DNA from: VAZQ01 sp036557705
GTDB taxonomy: Bacteria; Pseudomonadota; Alphaproteobacteria; Rhizobiales; Xanthobacteraceae
Length of the DNA: 64,000 nucleotides
NCBI GenBank assembly: GCA_036557705.1
Contig: DATBHB010000186.1
Span: 1-64,000, forward strand
Direction: 5' to 3'
This document shows positions 8,265 to 15,899 of the stretch, piece after piece (the stretch's first letter is position 1; each line of letters opens with the position of its first letter). The notes under the pieces are model-generated. The model was not told where the DNA came from, searched no databases, and saw nothing but the letters and a program-made list of their open reading frames with translations. Made by a program: the position numbers and the translations under genes.

Positions 8265-8900
8265 ATGCAGCTCTATTCCTTCTTCCGCTCATCGGCCGCC
8301 TACCGGGTACGGATCGCGCTCAACCTCAAGGGCATGCGCTACGACACAATCGGGGTGCATCTCCAGAAAGAGGGCGGGCTCAACCGCAGGCCGGAGTTCA
8401 AGGCCATCAATCCGCAAATGCGCGTGCCGGCGCTGCGGCTCGACTCGGGCGAAATTATCATTCAATCGCTCGCGATCATCGAATATCTCGATGAGGTCCA
8501 TCCGTACCCGGCGCTGCTGCCGCGCGATCCGGTCGAGCGCGCCAAGGCGCGGGCGCTCGCCCAGATCATCGCTTGCGACATCCACCCGCTGAACAATGTG
8601 GGTCCGTTGCGCTACCTCAAAAGCGAGTTCGGGCAGGAGCAGGCCAAGATCGACGCCTGGTATCACCACTGGATTCTGGAAGGCTTTGCGGCGATCGAGC
8701 CGACAATCGAGGCGGCCCCTTATGCCTTGGGGCCCGACATTACTATCGCCGATATCTGCATCGTGCCGCAGGTGGCGAATGCCCGACGATTCAAAGTGCC
8801 GCTCGATGATTTTCCCAAAATCGTTGCAGTCGATGCAGCCTGCGGCAAACACGCGGCTTTTGCGGCAGCGCGCCCAGAGAATCAGCCGGACGCGGAGTAG
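8265..8900 (+). CDS. maiA: maleylacetoacetate isomerase (zeta-class GST)
   Basis: This 211-residue protein has a thioredoxin-like N-terminal domain with the zeta-class glutathione-binding motif FFRSSAAYRVRIALNLKG (residues 6-23). The VPAL and QSLAIIEYLDE segments follow, then the helical GST C-terminal domain. The enzyme isomerises maleylacetoacetate to fumarylacetoacetate with glutathione as cofactor in the tyrosine/homogentisate pathway; zeta GSTs can also act on dichloroacetate or maleylpyruvate. Fumarylacetoacetase and homogentisate dioxygenase genes are not in the window. The gene is downstream of a MarR regulator and is followed 10 bp later by a palindromic element. Confidence 0.9.
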   Translation: MQLYSFFRSSAAYRVRIALNLKGMRYDTIGVHLQKEGGLNRRPEFKAINPQMRVPALRLDSGEIIIQSLAIIEYLDEVHPYPALLPRDPVERAKARALAQIIACDIHPLNNVGPLRYLKSEFGQEQAKIDAWYHHWILEGFAAIEPTIEAAPYALGPDITIADICIVPQVANARRFKVPLDDFPKIVAVDAACGKHAAFAAARPENQPDAE

Positions 8901-8909
8901 CCCGGCAGC

Positions 8910-9069
8910 GTAGGGTGGGCAAAGGCGCAGATGAAAGTAAACATCGCGCACAGCGCACGCGGCGCCTTTGCCCACGCGGTCGTGGTCGCAGAAGTTGACC
9001 GCGTGGGCAAAATCGCGCACGTGGCGTGCCCTTCCACAGGCGCCGTGCAAGCGATTTTGCCCACCCTAC
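8910..9069. repeat. palindromic intergenic element (GTAGGGTGGGCAAA family), copy 2
   Basis: The left end GTAGGGTGGGCAAAGG at 8910 pairs with TTTTGCCCACCCTAC ending at 9069. An inner perfect 15-bp inverted repeat (TTTGCCCACGCGGTC at 8967-8981, complement at 8997-9011) forms a nested hairpin. The same inner core recurs alone at 53915-53959. The element starts 10 bp after the maiA stop. The remaining 9070-9310 up to the next gene holds no gene or signal I can identify, apart from a C-rich stretch near 9150-9185. Confidence 0.85.
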
Positions 9070-9310
9070 GATGGCGCCAAGGTCGGCAAGCGGTTGGAAC
9101 AGCGTCATTCCTGGGACGTTGAAATGGCGCCCCGCGCCCACCCCCACCAGTGCCCCCCAGGGTGCGGGGTGGCCCCCCGTCCCCCCGGTCGGCGGGGCCT
9201 CTTGCAAGCCGCATCTTCATCGGCATCATCGTCTCGCATCCGGCTTGCACGCCATGGCTCGTAACGTTGTAAGCTGCAGCTTTCGTCGTTAACCGATCGA
9301 GAGGCGCCCC

Positions 9311-10393
9311 ATGCCCGACCGGAAGCCCCGGACACGCCCCCGCATCATCATGAGCCGCATAGCGAGGTCGGCGTTTTTTCTGGTCACCATGGCTTGCGCC
9401 GGGCTGTCGCCCTCATCCGCAGCTGCCGACCCGATCGCCGATTTCTACAAAGGCAAAGACCTGCGGATGATCATCAGTTCGTCCGTCGGGGGAGGCTATG
9501 ACATCTACGCTCGTCTCATTGCCAAGCATCTGCCGCGCTATGTTCCGGGCAATCCGACTATCGTGCCGCAGAACATGCCGGGCGCCGGCGGCATCGCTGC
9601 CGCGAACTACATCTACAGTGTGGCGCCGAAAGACGGCTCGATGATCGCAGCGATCCAGAACACCGTGCCGTTCGAGCCCTTGTTTGAGAACAAGGCGGCC
9701 CAGTTCGATGCGGTCAAATTCAATTGGCTCGGGAGCCCGACCACTGAAGTCGGCCTCTATCTCATCTGGCATGGCTCCAAGATCAAATCGCTGCACGACG
9801 CACAGACGCAGCCGATGATCGCCGGTGCTGCGGGCGCTGCTTCAACGCCCGCCTTCTATGGCCGATTGTTCAACCAGATTCTTCACCTCAAAGCGCGTTT
9901 CGTCACCGGTTATCCGGGGCAGAACGAGATCCTGCTGGCCATGGAGAACGGAGAGGTCGAAGCAATGCCGTCGCCGTTCTGGTCAAGCCTCAAGACGGCG
10001 CGACCGACCTGGTATCCAGAGAAGAAAATCTGGTTTCTGTTCCAATATGGCGCACAGCCTCATCCCGAGCTCAAGGACGTGCCCTTCGCGCTCGATCTCC
10101 TCGATAACGAGGCGGACAAGGTTCTGCTGCGGGCCGCTTCCGCGCCGCTTGGTCTTGGGCGGCCCTTTGCCGCGCCCCCCGGCGTGCCCGCCGATCGCCT
10201 TGCGGCGCTGCGCCAGGCCATGATGGCAACCTTCAGATCGCCCGAGTTCATCGCCGATTGCGAAAAGCAGCGCCTCGAATGCGCGGATGCCAGAACCGGC
10301 CCCGAACTCGAAGCCTTTATCCGGCAGGCCTACGACGTGCCGCCGGACATCCGGCGACGGCTCGTAGCCGTGATGAGAGGAGACAACTTGTAG
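9311..10393 (+). CDS. Bug-like (TctC-type) periplasmic substrate-binding protein
   Basis: This is a 360-residue exported protein. After a basic N-terminus and a hydrophobic signal segment ending SAAADP, the mature part begins DPIADFYKGKDLRMIISS. It carries the family hallmarks GGGYDIYARLIAKHL, PGNPTIVPQNMPGAGG, AANYIYSVAPKDGS and a late AAPPGVPADRL. Bug proteins bind carboxylates or other small acids in the periplasm for tripartite tricarboxylate transporters. This DPxxDFYxGK subtype (also at 10449 and 50809) is divergent from classical TctC, so the ligand cannot be named. GAGAGG 8 bp upstream supports the 9311 start; an internal ATG at 9350 is the alternative. It is convergent with a paralogue. 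Confidence 0.83.
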   Translation: MPDRKPRTRPRIIMSRIARSAFFLVTMACAGLSPSSAAADPIADFYKGKDLRMIISSSVGGGYDIYARLIAKHLPRYVPGNPTIVPQNMPGAGGIAAANYIYSVAPKDGSMIAAIQNTVPFEPLFENKAAQFDAVKFNWLGSPTTEVGLYLIWHGSKIKSLHDAQTQPMIAGAAGAASTPAFYGRLFNQILHLKARFVTGYPGQNEILLAMENGEVEAMPSPFWSSLKTARPTWYPEKKIWFLFQYGAQPHPELKDVPFALDLLDNEADKVLLRAASAPLGLGRPFAAPPGVPADRLAALRQAMMATFRSPEFIADCEKQRLECADARTGPELEAFIRQAYDVPPDIRRRLVAVMRGDNL

Positions 10394-10448
10394 CCGTAGG
10401 TAGGGTAACGGGCCGCGACACCTGTCAAGCTATGGATGGCGCGCTTGC

Positions 10449-11486
10449 TCACCGAGCGAAAATTTCGCGGGCGCGTTGCAGCACGCGCTCCGGAACATTC
10501 AGCGTCCGTTCGACGGCCCTTTGCACGTCCTCGCCGGAGCCGATATTCAGCTCGGCATTGATTTTCCCCGCATCCGCGACAAACTCGGGATCGCGCGTCA
10601 TTGCGGCAAATCCGTCGCGCAGCGTCCTCACAATCGGCGGCGCAAGCCCAGGGGGCCCGAAGAAAGCGCGTCCGATCGCTCCGGTGCTGGCGTAGAGGCC
10701 GAGAAGCTGTTTGGCTTCGGGGCTGTCGCCCAACTCGCCGAGCGCAGGCACGTCGGGCAGTTCGGGCTCGCGCTCGACCTGATCCTGGAGGATGACCTTA
10801 ATCAGTCGGTCCCGAAGCCACGGCGCCTTCGCGGTCTTCACGGTCGTCCAATTGACGGCTGCTCCCTCGACTTCGCCACGCTCCATCGCGAGCATGGCTT
10901 CGTTCGCGGCCGGATAGCCTTTGATGATCCTGAATTTGGTGCCGATGACTGCATTGAGCAGCGTCGGCACGGTCTCGGCGACATTGCCGGCGCCGGTCCC
11001 TGCCACGGTCGCCGACAACCGCTTGGCATCCTCGATCGACCGCACCTTCGACGTATGCCAGATGATGTGCACGGCATTGCTCGCCGCGACGCGGCCGATC
11101 CAGGACAACTTCCTGGCGTCGAACTGGACGGCGGGATTGCGCAGCGCCTGCTCTACCGCAAGCGTCTCGGTGACGATGCCAAGCGCAGTGCCGTTCTTGG
11201 GGGCAACGTTGTAGACGTAATTCGCGGCGCGCAGCGTGCCGGCGCCGGGCATATTCTCGGCGACCACGGTGGGGCTGCCCGGCAAGAAGCGGCCGAGATG
11301 ACGCGCCACCAACCGGCCCATGAGGTCGTAGGTGCCGCCGGCCGTGTTGCCGATATAGATGGTGATCGTCTGCCGGGAAAAATCGGCCTGCTGCGCAAGG
11401 GCTGCTCCAACGCCGAAACTGGCAAGCCACAGGATCGCGAAATTGAGCAGAGCGATGCAACAAACTCGGCGCGCGCTGGCTCTCAT
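10449..11486 (-). CDS. Bug-like (TctC-type) periplasmic substrate-binding protein
   Basis: This 345-residue exported protein is a paralogue of the preceding gene. It has a signal peptide (cleavage near ALAQQA), then ITIYIGNTAGGTYDLMGRLV, VVAENMPGAGTL, AANYVYNVAPKNG and FFGPPGLAPP. The shared arrangement with the products of 9311 and 50809 defines a local subfamily. The role is inferred to be periplasmic capture of an organic acid; no membrane subunits are nearby. It lies 6 bp downstream of the small secreted protein gene 11493-11846 on the same strand, so the two are likely in one transcript. Confidence 0.83.
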   Translation of the reverse strand: MRASARRVCCIALLNFAILWLASFGVGAALAQQADFSRQTITIYIGNTAGGTYDLMGRLVARHLGRFLPGSPTVVAENMPGAGTLRAANYVYNVAPKNGTALGIVTETLAVEQALRNPAVQFDARKLSWIGRVAASNAVHIIWHTSKVRSIEDAKRLSATVAGTGAGNVAETVPTLLNAVIGTKFRIIKGYPAANEAMLAMERGEVEGAAVNWTTVKTAKAPWLRDRLIKVILQDQVEREPELPDVPALGELGDSPEAKQLLGLYASTGAIGRAFFGPPGLAPPIVRTLRDGFAAMTRDPEFVADAGKINAELNIGSGEDVQRAVERTLNVPERVLQRAREIFAR

Positions 11487-11492
11487 GGCCGT

Positions 11493-11846
11493 CTAGTTCG
11501 ATCCCTGGGCTCGCCGCGCAAGATCGCGCATCAGCGCATCGGCCGCCCGGATCAGGGGATCGTCCGGATGGGAACTGCAGTAGTCATCGATCCAGGTGAT
11601 GAGATCGGCATTGTGGAACGGCGCCGAGACGTCGTCCACATCGGGAAAGTCGAGCATGGATGCGGCGGCGTTGACGTAGCCAAGTACCCAGCTGTCCTGC
11701 ACCGGCTGCCGCCGCGAGCGGATCGCATGCTCCTGCGTCCACATGTTGCACGACGCGTATCCTTCGCCGCGAACCGTAATGGTCTTGGCCTCCGCGCAGA
11801 GCGGCCCCAGCAGTGCGACGATGAGGAGCGCTTGTAGCTTTCGCAT
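11493..11846 (-). CDS. small secreted protein, function unknown
   Basis: This protein of about 117 residues starts MRKLQALLIVALLG with a signal peptide cleaved near AEA. The mature part contains SCNMWTQEH, VQDSWVLGYVNAA, DLITWIDDYCSSHP and a C-terminal AADALMRDL helix. The spacing of two cysteines around a SWVLGY core resembles small HdeA- or Rap1a-like periplasmic proteins, but I cannot confirm that. The start at 11846 is set by an ideal Shine-Dalgarno (GGAGG, 5 nt spacing). That sequence lies entirely within a perfect 10-bp stem (see 11849-11873), so translation may be regulated. A Bug-like receptor gene follows after 6 bp. Confidence 0.7.
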   Translation of the reverse strand: MRKLQALLIVALLGPLCAEAKTITVRGEGYASCNMWTQEHAIRSRRQPVQDSWVLGYVNAAASMLDFPDVDDVSAPFHNADLITWIDDYCSSHPDDPLIRAADALMRDLARRAQGSN

Positions 11847-11848
11847 GA

Positions 11849-11873
11849 TGACCTCCGCCAACAGCGGAGGTCA
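11849..11873 (-). promoter_or_regulatory. hairpin that buries the Shine-Dalgarno of the 11493-11846 gene
   Basis: Read on the minus strand, TGACCTCCGC, a 5-nt loop TGTTG and GCGGAGGTCA form a perfect 10-bp stem. The 3' arm contains the GGAGG Shine-Dalgarno and is followed by TC and the ATG. In RNA the ribosome-binding site would be fully paired, as in RNA thermometers or protein-gated leaders. The perfect palindrome could instead be a DNA operator for a repressor. The sequence shows the structure; the function is inferred. Confidence 0.6.
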
Positions 11874-12044
11874 TTCTATACGATCGGCACCGCAAAAATC
11901 CCAGAATTTCTCGCCCGTCGGCATTGAAATCCCTCAATTTCCTGCGACCCCGCGGTCCAGCCCTGCCGCAGGCTTGCCCCGAGCGGATTTCCTCGGTAGG
12001 AGAATTTATCAAAATGATCATACCCACGAGATCAGTGTGAGCTC

Positions 12045-13175
12045 ATGACAGGCTCATCGAGCCGATCCGGCTCGACCTTTGCAGACGCGGTTCTGCGGCC
12101 GTTCAGCGATCGGGCCGGCAATCTGAGTGCCCAGATCGTTTCGATCTACGCAATGCTGCTCGCCGCCAATGCCCTCGCCTGGAGTTGGGGGCTGATTGGC
12201 TTCCGCGAGCATCCGGTCCTGCTCGGCACCTGTTTTCTCGCCTACAGCTTTGGGCTGCGCCACGCAGTCGACGCGGATCACATTGCGGCCATCGACAACG
12301 TCACGCGCAAGCTGATGCAGGAGGGCAAGCGGCCGCTGACGGTGGGGCTGTTCTTTTCGCTCGGCCATTCGACGGTGGTGATCCTGGCAACGATCGGGAT
12401 TGCGCTGGCGACCGCCGCGTTCAAGGACCAGATCGACGAATTTCATGCGGTCGGCACCATGATCGGCGTCTCGGTGTCGGCAGCCTTCCTCCTCGTCATT
12501 GCGGCGATCAACGTCGTAATTCTGATCAACGTGTACCGCACCTTCAGGCGCGTGAAGAACGGCGGCAGCTATGTGGCCGAGGACCTCGACTTCCAACTCG
12601 CGAAGAGGGGCCTCTTTGCTCGCGTGTTCCATCGGCTGTTCCGAGCGATCCGGCGAAGCTGGCACATGTATCCATTGGGATTCCTGTTCGGGCTCGGGTT
12701 CGATACCGCAACCGAGATCGGGCTCCTCGGCATTGCTGCCGCCCAGGCTTCGAACGGCCTGCCGATCTGGTCCATCCTGGCATTCCCGGCGCTGTTCACG
12801 GCCGGAATGACGCTCGTCGATACCACCAACAGCGTATTGATGGTGGGGGCCTATGGCTGGGCTTTCGTGAAGCCTGTGCGCAAGCTCTATTACAATATGA
12901 CCATTACGTTTGTATCGGTGGTGGTTGCCGTCTTGATCGGCGGCATTGAAGCGCTCAATCTGATCGCGGAAAAATTCGCCTTCACCGGCGGGTTCTGGGA
13001 TTTCGTCGGCAACCTTAACGACACGTTCGGCACGCTCGGCTTCCTGATCATCGGCGTCTTCGCGCTGAGCTGGATGGCGTCCATGGCGCTTTACCGGCTC
13101 AATGGTTACGATCGCCTCGAAGTCGAAGTCGTTCGCGCTCCCGGATCATCGAGTCCGACTGCGGGACTAGCCTGA
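12045..13175 (+). CDS. HoxN/NixA-type nickel/cobalt permease (NiCoT)
   Basis: This 376-residue polytopic membrane protein shows the NiCoT signature RHAVDADHI at 72-80, the FSLGHS motif at 104-109 and the second conserved segment LGFDTATEI at 217-225. These are the metal-selecting histidine and aspartate residues of the family. About eight transmembrane helices are visible. It imports Ni2+ or Co2+ in one step for enzymes such as urease, hydrogenase or cobalamin synthesis; which metal cannot be told. It lies divergent from the 11493 gene. I saw no cobalamin riboswitch in the 171-bp gap upstream. A PCu(A)C copper-chaperone gene follows. Confidence 0.92.
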   Translation: MTGSSSRSGSTFADAVLRPFSDRAGNLSAQIVSIYAMLLAANALAWSWGLIGFREHPVLLGTCFLAYSFGLRHAVDADHIAAIDNVTRKLMQEGKRPLTVGLFFSLGHSTVVILATIGIALATAAFKDQIDEFHAVGTMIGVSVSAAFLLVIAAINVVILINVYRTFRRVKNGGSYVAEDLDFQLAKRGLFARVFHRLFRAIRRSWHMYPLGFLFGLGFDTATEIGLLGIAAAQASNGLPIWSILAFPALFTAGMTLVDTTNSVLMVGAYGWAFVKPVRKLYYNMTITFVSVVVAVLIGGIEALNLIAEKFAFTGGFWDFVGNLNDTFGTLGFLIIGVFALSWMASMALYRLNGYDRLEVEVVRAPGSSSPTAGLA

Positions 13176-13320
13176 CGACGCACGCGCAGTTTGGCCTTCG
13201 AAGTCGTTATGACTCTGGGAATTCGGTACCGGCGAACCTAGATTCCCACCACCTGACACCGCTGCGACCCCCGATTTCTGCCTGGGGCGCACGCCGTATT
13301 CTCGCCACGAGGATTATCCC

Positions 13321-13836
13321 ATGCGAATGATCGCTTTCCTGCTGGCCGGCTCCTTCGCGCTTGCCGTCGCCTCAGCACACGCCCGCGATTACAAGGCGGG
13401 ATCGATCGATATTGCCGATCCATGGTCGCGCGCCACCCCGAAGGGTGCAAGCATCGGCGCCGGCTATATGAAGATTACCAACAACGGCACCGCCCCCGAT
13501 TGGCTGCTGAGCGAGTCCTCAGACGCCGCCCATTCGGCTGAGCTCCATGAGATGACGATGGAGAACGGGATCGCCAGAATGCGGCCGCTCAAGGACGGTC
13601 TGGAAATAAAGCCGGGAGAAACGGTCGAGTTCAAGCCCAGCTCTTATCACGTCATGTTCGTGGGCCTCAAAAAGCCGCTCGCTGCCGGCGATCACATCAA
13701 GGCCACGCTGACGTTCGAGAAGGCTGGCACGGTGGATATCGATTACGACGTGCTGGCGATGGGCGCGAGCCCGACCGGCAACACGCCGAGCATGAAAATG
13801 CCGGGCATGCAGATGCCCGGCATGAAGCATCAGTAG
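13321..13836 (+). CDS. PCu(A)C periplasmic copper(I) chaperone
   Basis: This 171-residue protein has a signal peptide (cleavage near AHA-RDYKAG) and a PCu(A)C cupredoxin-like domain. The Cu(I) ligands are H76 (LHEM), M87 (RMRPL), H110 and M112 (HVM), close to the family H-M-H-M spacing. A methionine/histidine tail (MKMPGMQMPGMKHQ) could hold more copper. The family delivers copper to the CuA site of cytochrome oxidase, often with Sco. No Sco or oxidase gene is adjacent. A GAGGA ribosome site precedes the ATG. The neighbouring Ni/Co permease suggests a metal-handling pair, but the two are 145 bp apart. Confidence 0.9.
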   Translation: MRMIAFLLAGSFALAVASAHARDYKAGSIDIADPWSRATPKGASIGAGYMKITNNGTAPDWLLSESSDAAHSAELHEMTMENGIARMRPLKDGLEIKPGETVEFKPSSYHVMFVGLKKPLAAGDHIKATLTFEKAGTVDIDYDVLAMGASPTGNTPSMKMPGMQMPGMKHQ

Positions 13837-13877
13837 CGTGCGAGGTTACGCGCAGCTTGCTGCGTGTAATCACTCTC

Positions 13878-13987
13878 TCCACGTCATTGCCGAGCTTGAC
13901 CCGGCAATCCATCTTACGGAAGAAATGGATGCGCGGGTCACCAGCACGTTTACGCGCGTCTTCGACGCGCTATGCCCGCGCATGACA
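13878..13987. repeat. intergenic repeat with a GTCATTGCCGAGCTTGACC motif and a 27-bp shared block
   Basis: The tract holds an ATTGCCG/CGGCAAT hairpin, of a kind I recall as common in Bradyrhizobium-type genomes, and at 13948-13974 a 27-bp block. That block is identical at 28918-28944 and, inverted, at 31329-31355. It lies between the convergent copper-chaperone and NHL-repeat genes and may serve as a terminator region. Confidence 0.7.
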
Positions 13988-13993
13988 GTAGCT

Positions 13994-15196
13994 CTAGCTG
14001 CTCTGCTTGGGCCAGATCACGCCCTGATCCTTGCCCAGCGGCACCTTGCCCATGCCCTTGTAGTTGAATCGCTGAACGCGTTTACCCTCGAAGGTCTCGG
14101 TCGTGTAGATGTTGCCCTTCGAGTCGACGGCAATGCTGTGCACGCCGTAGAACTCGCTGGGCTGGCGTCCGCCGCGGCCGAACGACGTCAAATCCGTCAT
14201 GGTCTTGCGATCGACGATGCGCACCCGCTCGTTTGCCCCGTCGGTGAGATAGATGAACCGCTGCTCCGGATCCTTGGAGAAGGCGATCTCCCAGGTCGAG
14301 CCGGGGCCCCGCGTATCCGTGGCGAAAAAATGCTCGGTCACGAATGAGCCGTCGGTGTGGAACACCTGCACGCGGTCGCCCTGGCGGTCGCAAACATAGA
14401 GCAGGCCGTCGTTGGCGAGCGCCACGCAGTGCACCGGGTTGCGCCACTGCTGGAGCGCGGCGGCCTTCGGATCATATGGTCCCTGCGGACTGTCATCGGG
14501 CTTGTTGCCGTAGGCGCCCCACCAGCGCTTGATCTTGCCAGTGTCGGCATCGATTACCGCGAGGCGCCGATTCTTGTACCCATCGGCTACGAAGCCTTCG
14601 TTGGTCTTCGGGTCGATATAGATCTGGGCCACGCGCCCGAAATTCTCCGGATCATTGCTGCCATGGTTCTGTCCCTGATGCCCGGACTGCATCAGGAACT
14701 TGCCATCCTGGGTGAATTTCAGGATCTGGGCATCCTTGGCGCCGTTGCCGCCGAGCCAGACATTGCCTTTGTAGTCGATGTAAATGCCGTGCATCGACTG
14801 CGGCCACTCATAGCCCTGGCCCGGTCCGCCCCAGGCGTGAATCACGTCGCCGCTTTGATTGAAGGCGATGACCGGCGGCGCCGAACGGCAGCAGGCCGCC
14901 GTTGGCGGGCTCAGCTCGGCACCCTTTTCGTTGTTGTTGAGAGTGGCACTACCGCGGTGCACGATCCAGACATTGTCGTGATCGTCGACCGAAACACCGA
15001 TGGTCATGCCGAGCAATGCCTCATTGGGAAGCGGTTTCGGCCATAGCGGATCGACCTCGAAAATCGGAACGTCGACCATTTTTTCCTGGGCGGTCGCGGG
15101 TTGTTGCATGAGCGAGAGTCCGGCGCCGACGCCGAGCACTCCCGTTGCGATTATCGCGCCGTAGGCAACGTTGCGCTGCCGCAGCAAATTAATCAT
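13994..15196 (-). CDS. exported NHL-repeat beta-propeller protein
   Basis: This 400-residue exported protein has an N-terminal hydrophobic signal (cleavage near ATA-QEK), then repeated NHL-type blades such as GIYIDYKGNVWLGG, RVAQIYIDPKTNEGFVADG, CVALANDGLLYVCD and SIAVDSKGNIYTTE. Such six-bladed propellers occur in peptidyl-alpha-hydroxyglycine lyases and lactonase-like enzymes, but no catalytic set can be named here. Position 15196 is the start because GGGAGGAGAAACCG directly precedes its ATG; the open frame further upstream lacks this. A cysteine pair (AACCRS) lies near residue 110. The hypothetical gene at 15226 is just upstream on the same strand. Confidence 0.8.
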   Translation of the reverse strand: MINLLRQRNVAYGAIIATGVLGVGAGLSLMQQPATAQEKMVDVPIFEVDPLWPKPLPNEALLGMTIGVSVDDHDNVWIVHRGSATLNNNEKGAELSPPTAACCRSAPPVIAFNQSGDVIHAWGGPGQGYEWPQSMHGIYIDYKGNVWLGGNGAKDAQILKFTQDGKFLMQSGHQGQNHGSNDPENFGRVAQIYIDPKTNEGFVADGYKNRRLAVIDADTGKIKRWWGAYGNKPDDSPQGPYDPKAAALQQWRNPVHCVALANDGLLYVCDRQGDRVQVFHTDGSFVTEHFFATDTRGPGSTWEIAFSKDPEQRFIYLTDGANERVRIVDRKTMTDLTSFGRGGRQPSEFYGVHSIAVDSKGNIYTTETFEGKRVQRFNYKGMGKVPLGKDQGVIWPKQSS

Positions 15197-15225
15197 CGGT
15201 TTCTCCTCCCTGTTGTTGGATTCAA

Positions 15226-15816
15226 TTACCAGTCGCGACGCACGAATTCGAGGCCAAGCTCCTTCTTGACCCACAGCACCATTGGCGTGGTGTTGAGGAA
15301 TGCGAGTACGCCCGGCTCCAACCTTGCCGGGTCGCCATCGCCCAGTGTCGCGAGCGCCACGACAACGTCGCACTCGTCGTTGAACGCGACCGACACCAGA
15401 TTCTCACTCGTCTCGCCGTCCGACGCCGCATAGGCGCGGCTGCGGCCGAACATCCAGCCGACCTTCACCGGGCGCCCCGGCCGGCGGGGCTCGGCTCGAC
15501 GTGCAATAAGGCCGGTATCGCTCACCCGCTCAAGCTCCGGGTCATCGGAAACGCCGGTCGCGCAATTACAGAACCCGACCTTCGGCCGGATGTACAAATT
15601 GACCTTGGCCCCGCAATCGGCTGGACTGCACACGAAGGCTCGCCCACTGCCCCATTCATCGATCGCAAACGGCCATTTGGTTTCGGTAAACACCGGCTCT
15701 TTGGCAGGGAGGTGATCCTGAGAAGCGAGCTTCGCCGGGGCCCGCAAGCCAAGGAAGGCTGCGGAAGCGGCCAAAATTGCAAATCCCAACAGGGCCAGAG
15801 CCAACGGCCGTTTCAT
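15226..15816 (-). CDS. exported or membrane-anchored protein, function unknown
   Basis: This 196-residue protein begins with a hydrophobic N-terminal segment (ALALLGFAILAASAAFLGL) that may be a signal peptide or anchor. The body carries cysteine motifs FVCSPADCG and GFCNCATG and ends VLWVKKELGLEFVRRDW. No known fold is recognised. It lies 29 bp upstream of the NHL-repeat gene in the same direction, so both may be exported together. Confidence 0.72.
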   Translation of the reverse strand: MKRPLALALLGFAILAASAAFLGLRAPAKLASQDHLPAKEPVFTETKWPFAIDEWGSGRAFVCSPADCGAKVNLYIRPKVGFCNCATGVSDDPELERVSDTGLIARRAEPRRPGRPVKVGWMFGRSRAYAASDGETSENLVSVAFNDECDVVVALATLGDGDPARLEPGVLAFLNTTPMVLWVKKELGLEFVRRDW

Positions 15817-15899
15817 CCCATTGCCTCCGCGGCGGCGCTCCCCGGAGATTATTCGTGAACTGCCCGGCTGCCAAGGTCGGAGGACCGCTGAATGGGGGC

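Noticed and set aside
11874..12044. Cobalamin riboswitch or NikR box before the Ni/Co permease
   Set aside because: No B12-box-like sequence or clear NikR repeat is visible; ATGATCATACC near 12013 is too short to support a site.
13837..13987. Extra coding segment downstream of the copper chaperone
   Set aside because: The tract is the GTCATTGCCGAGC-type repeat; the open frame there is made of repeat sequence.
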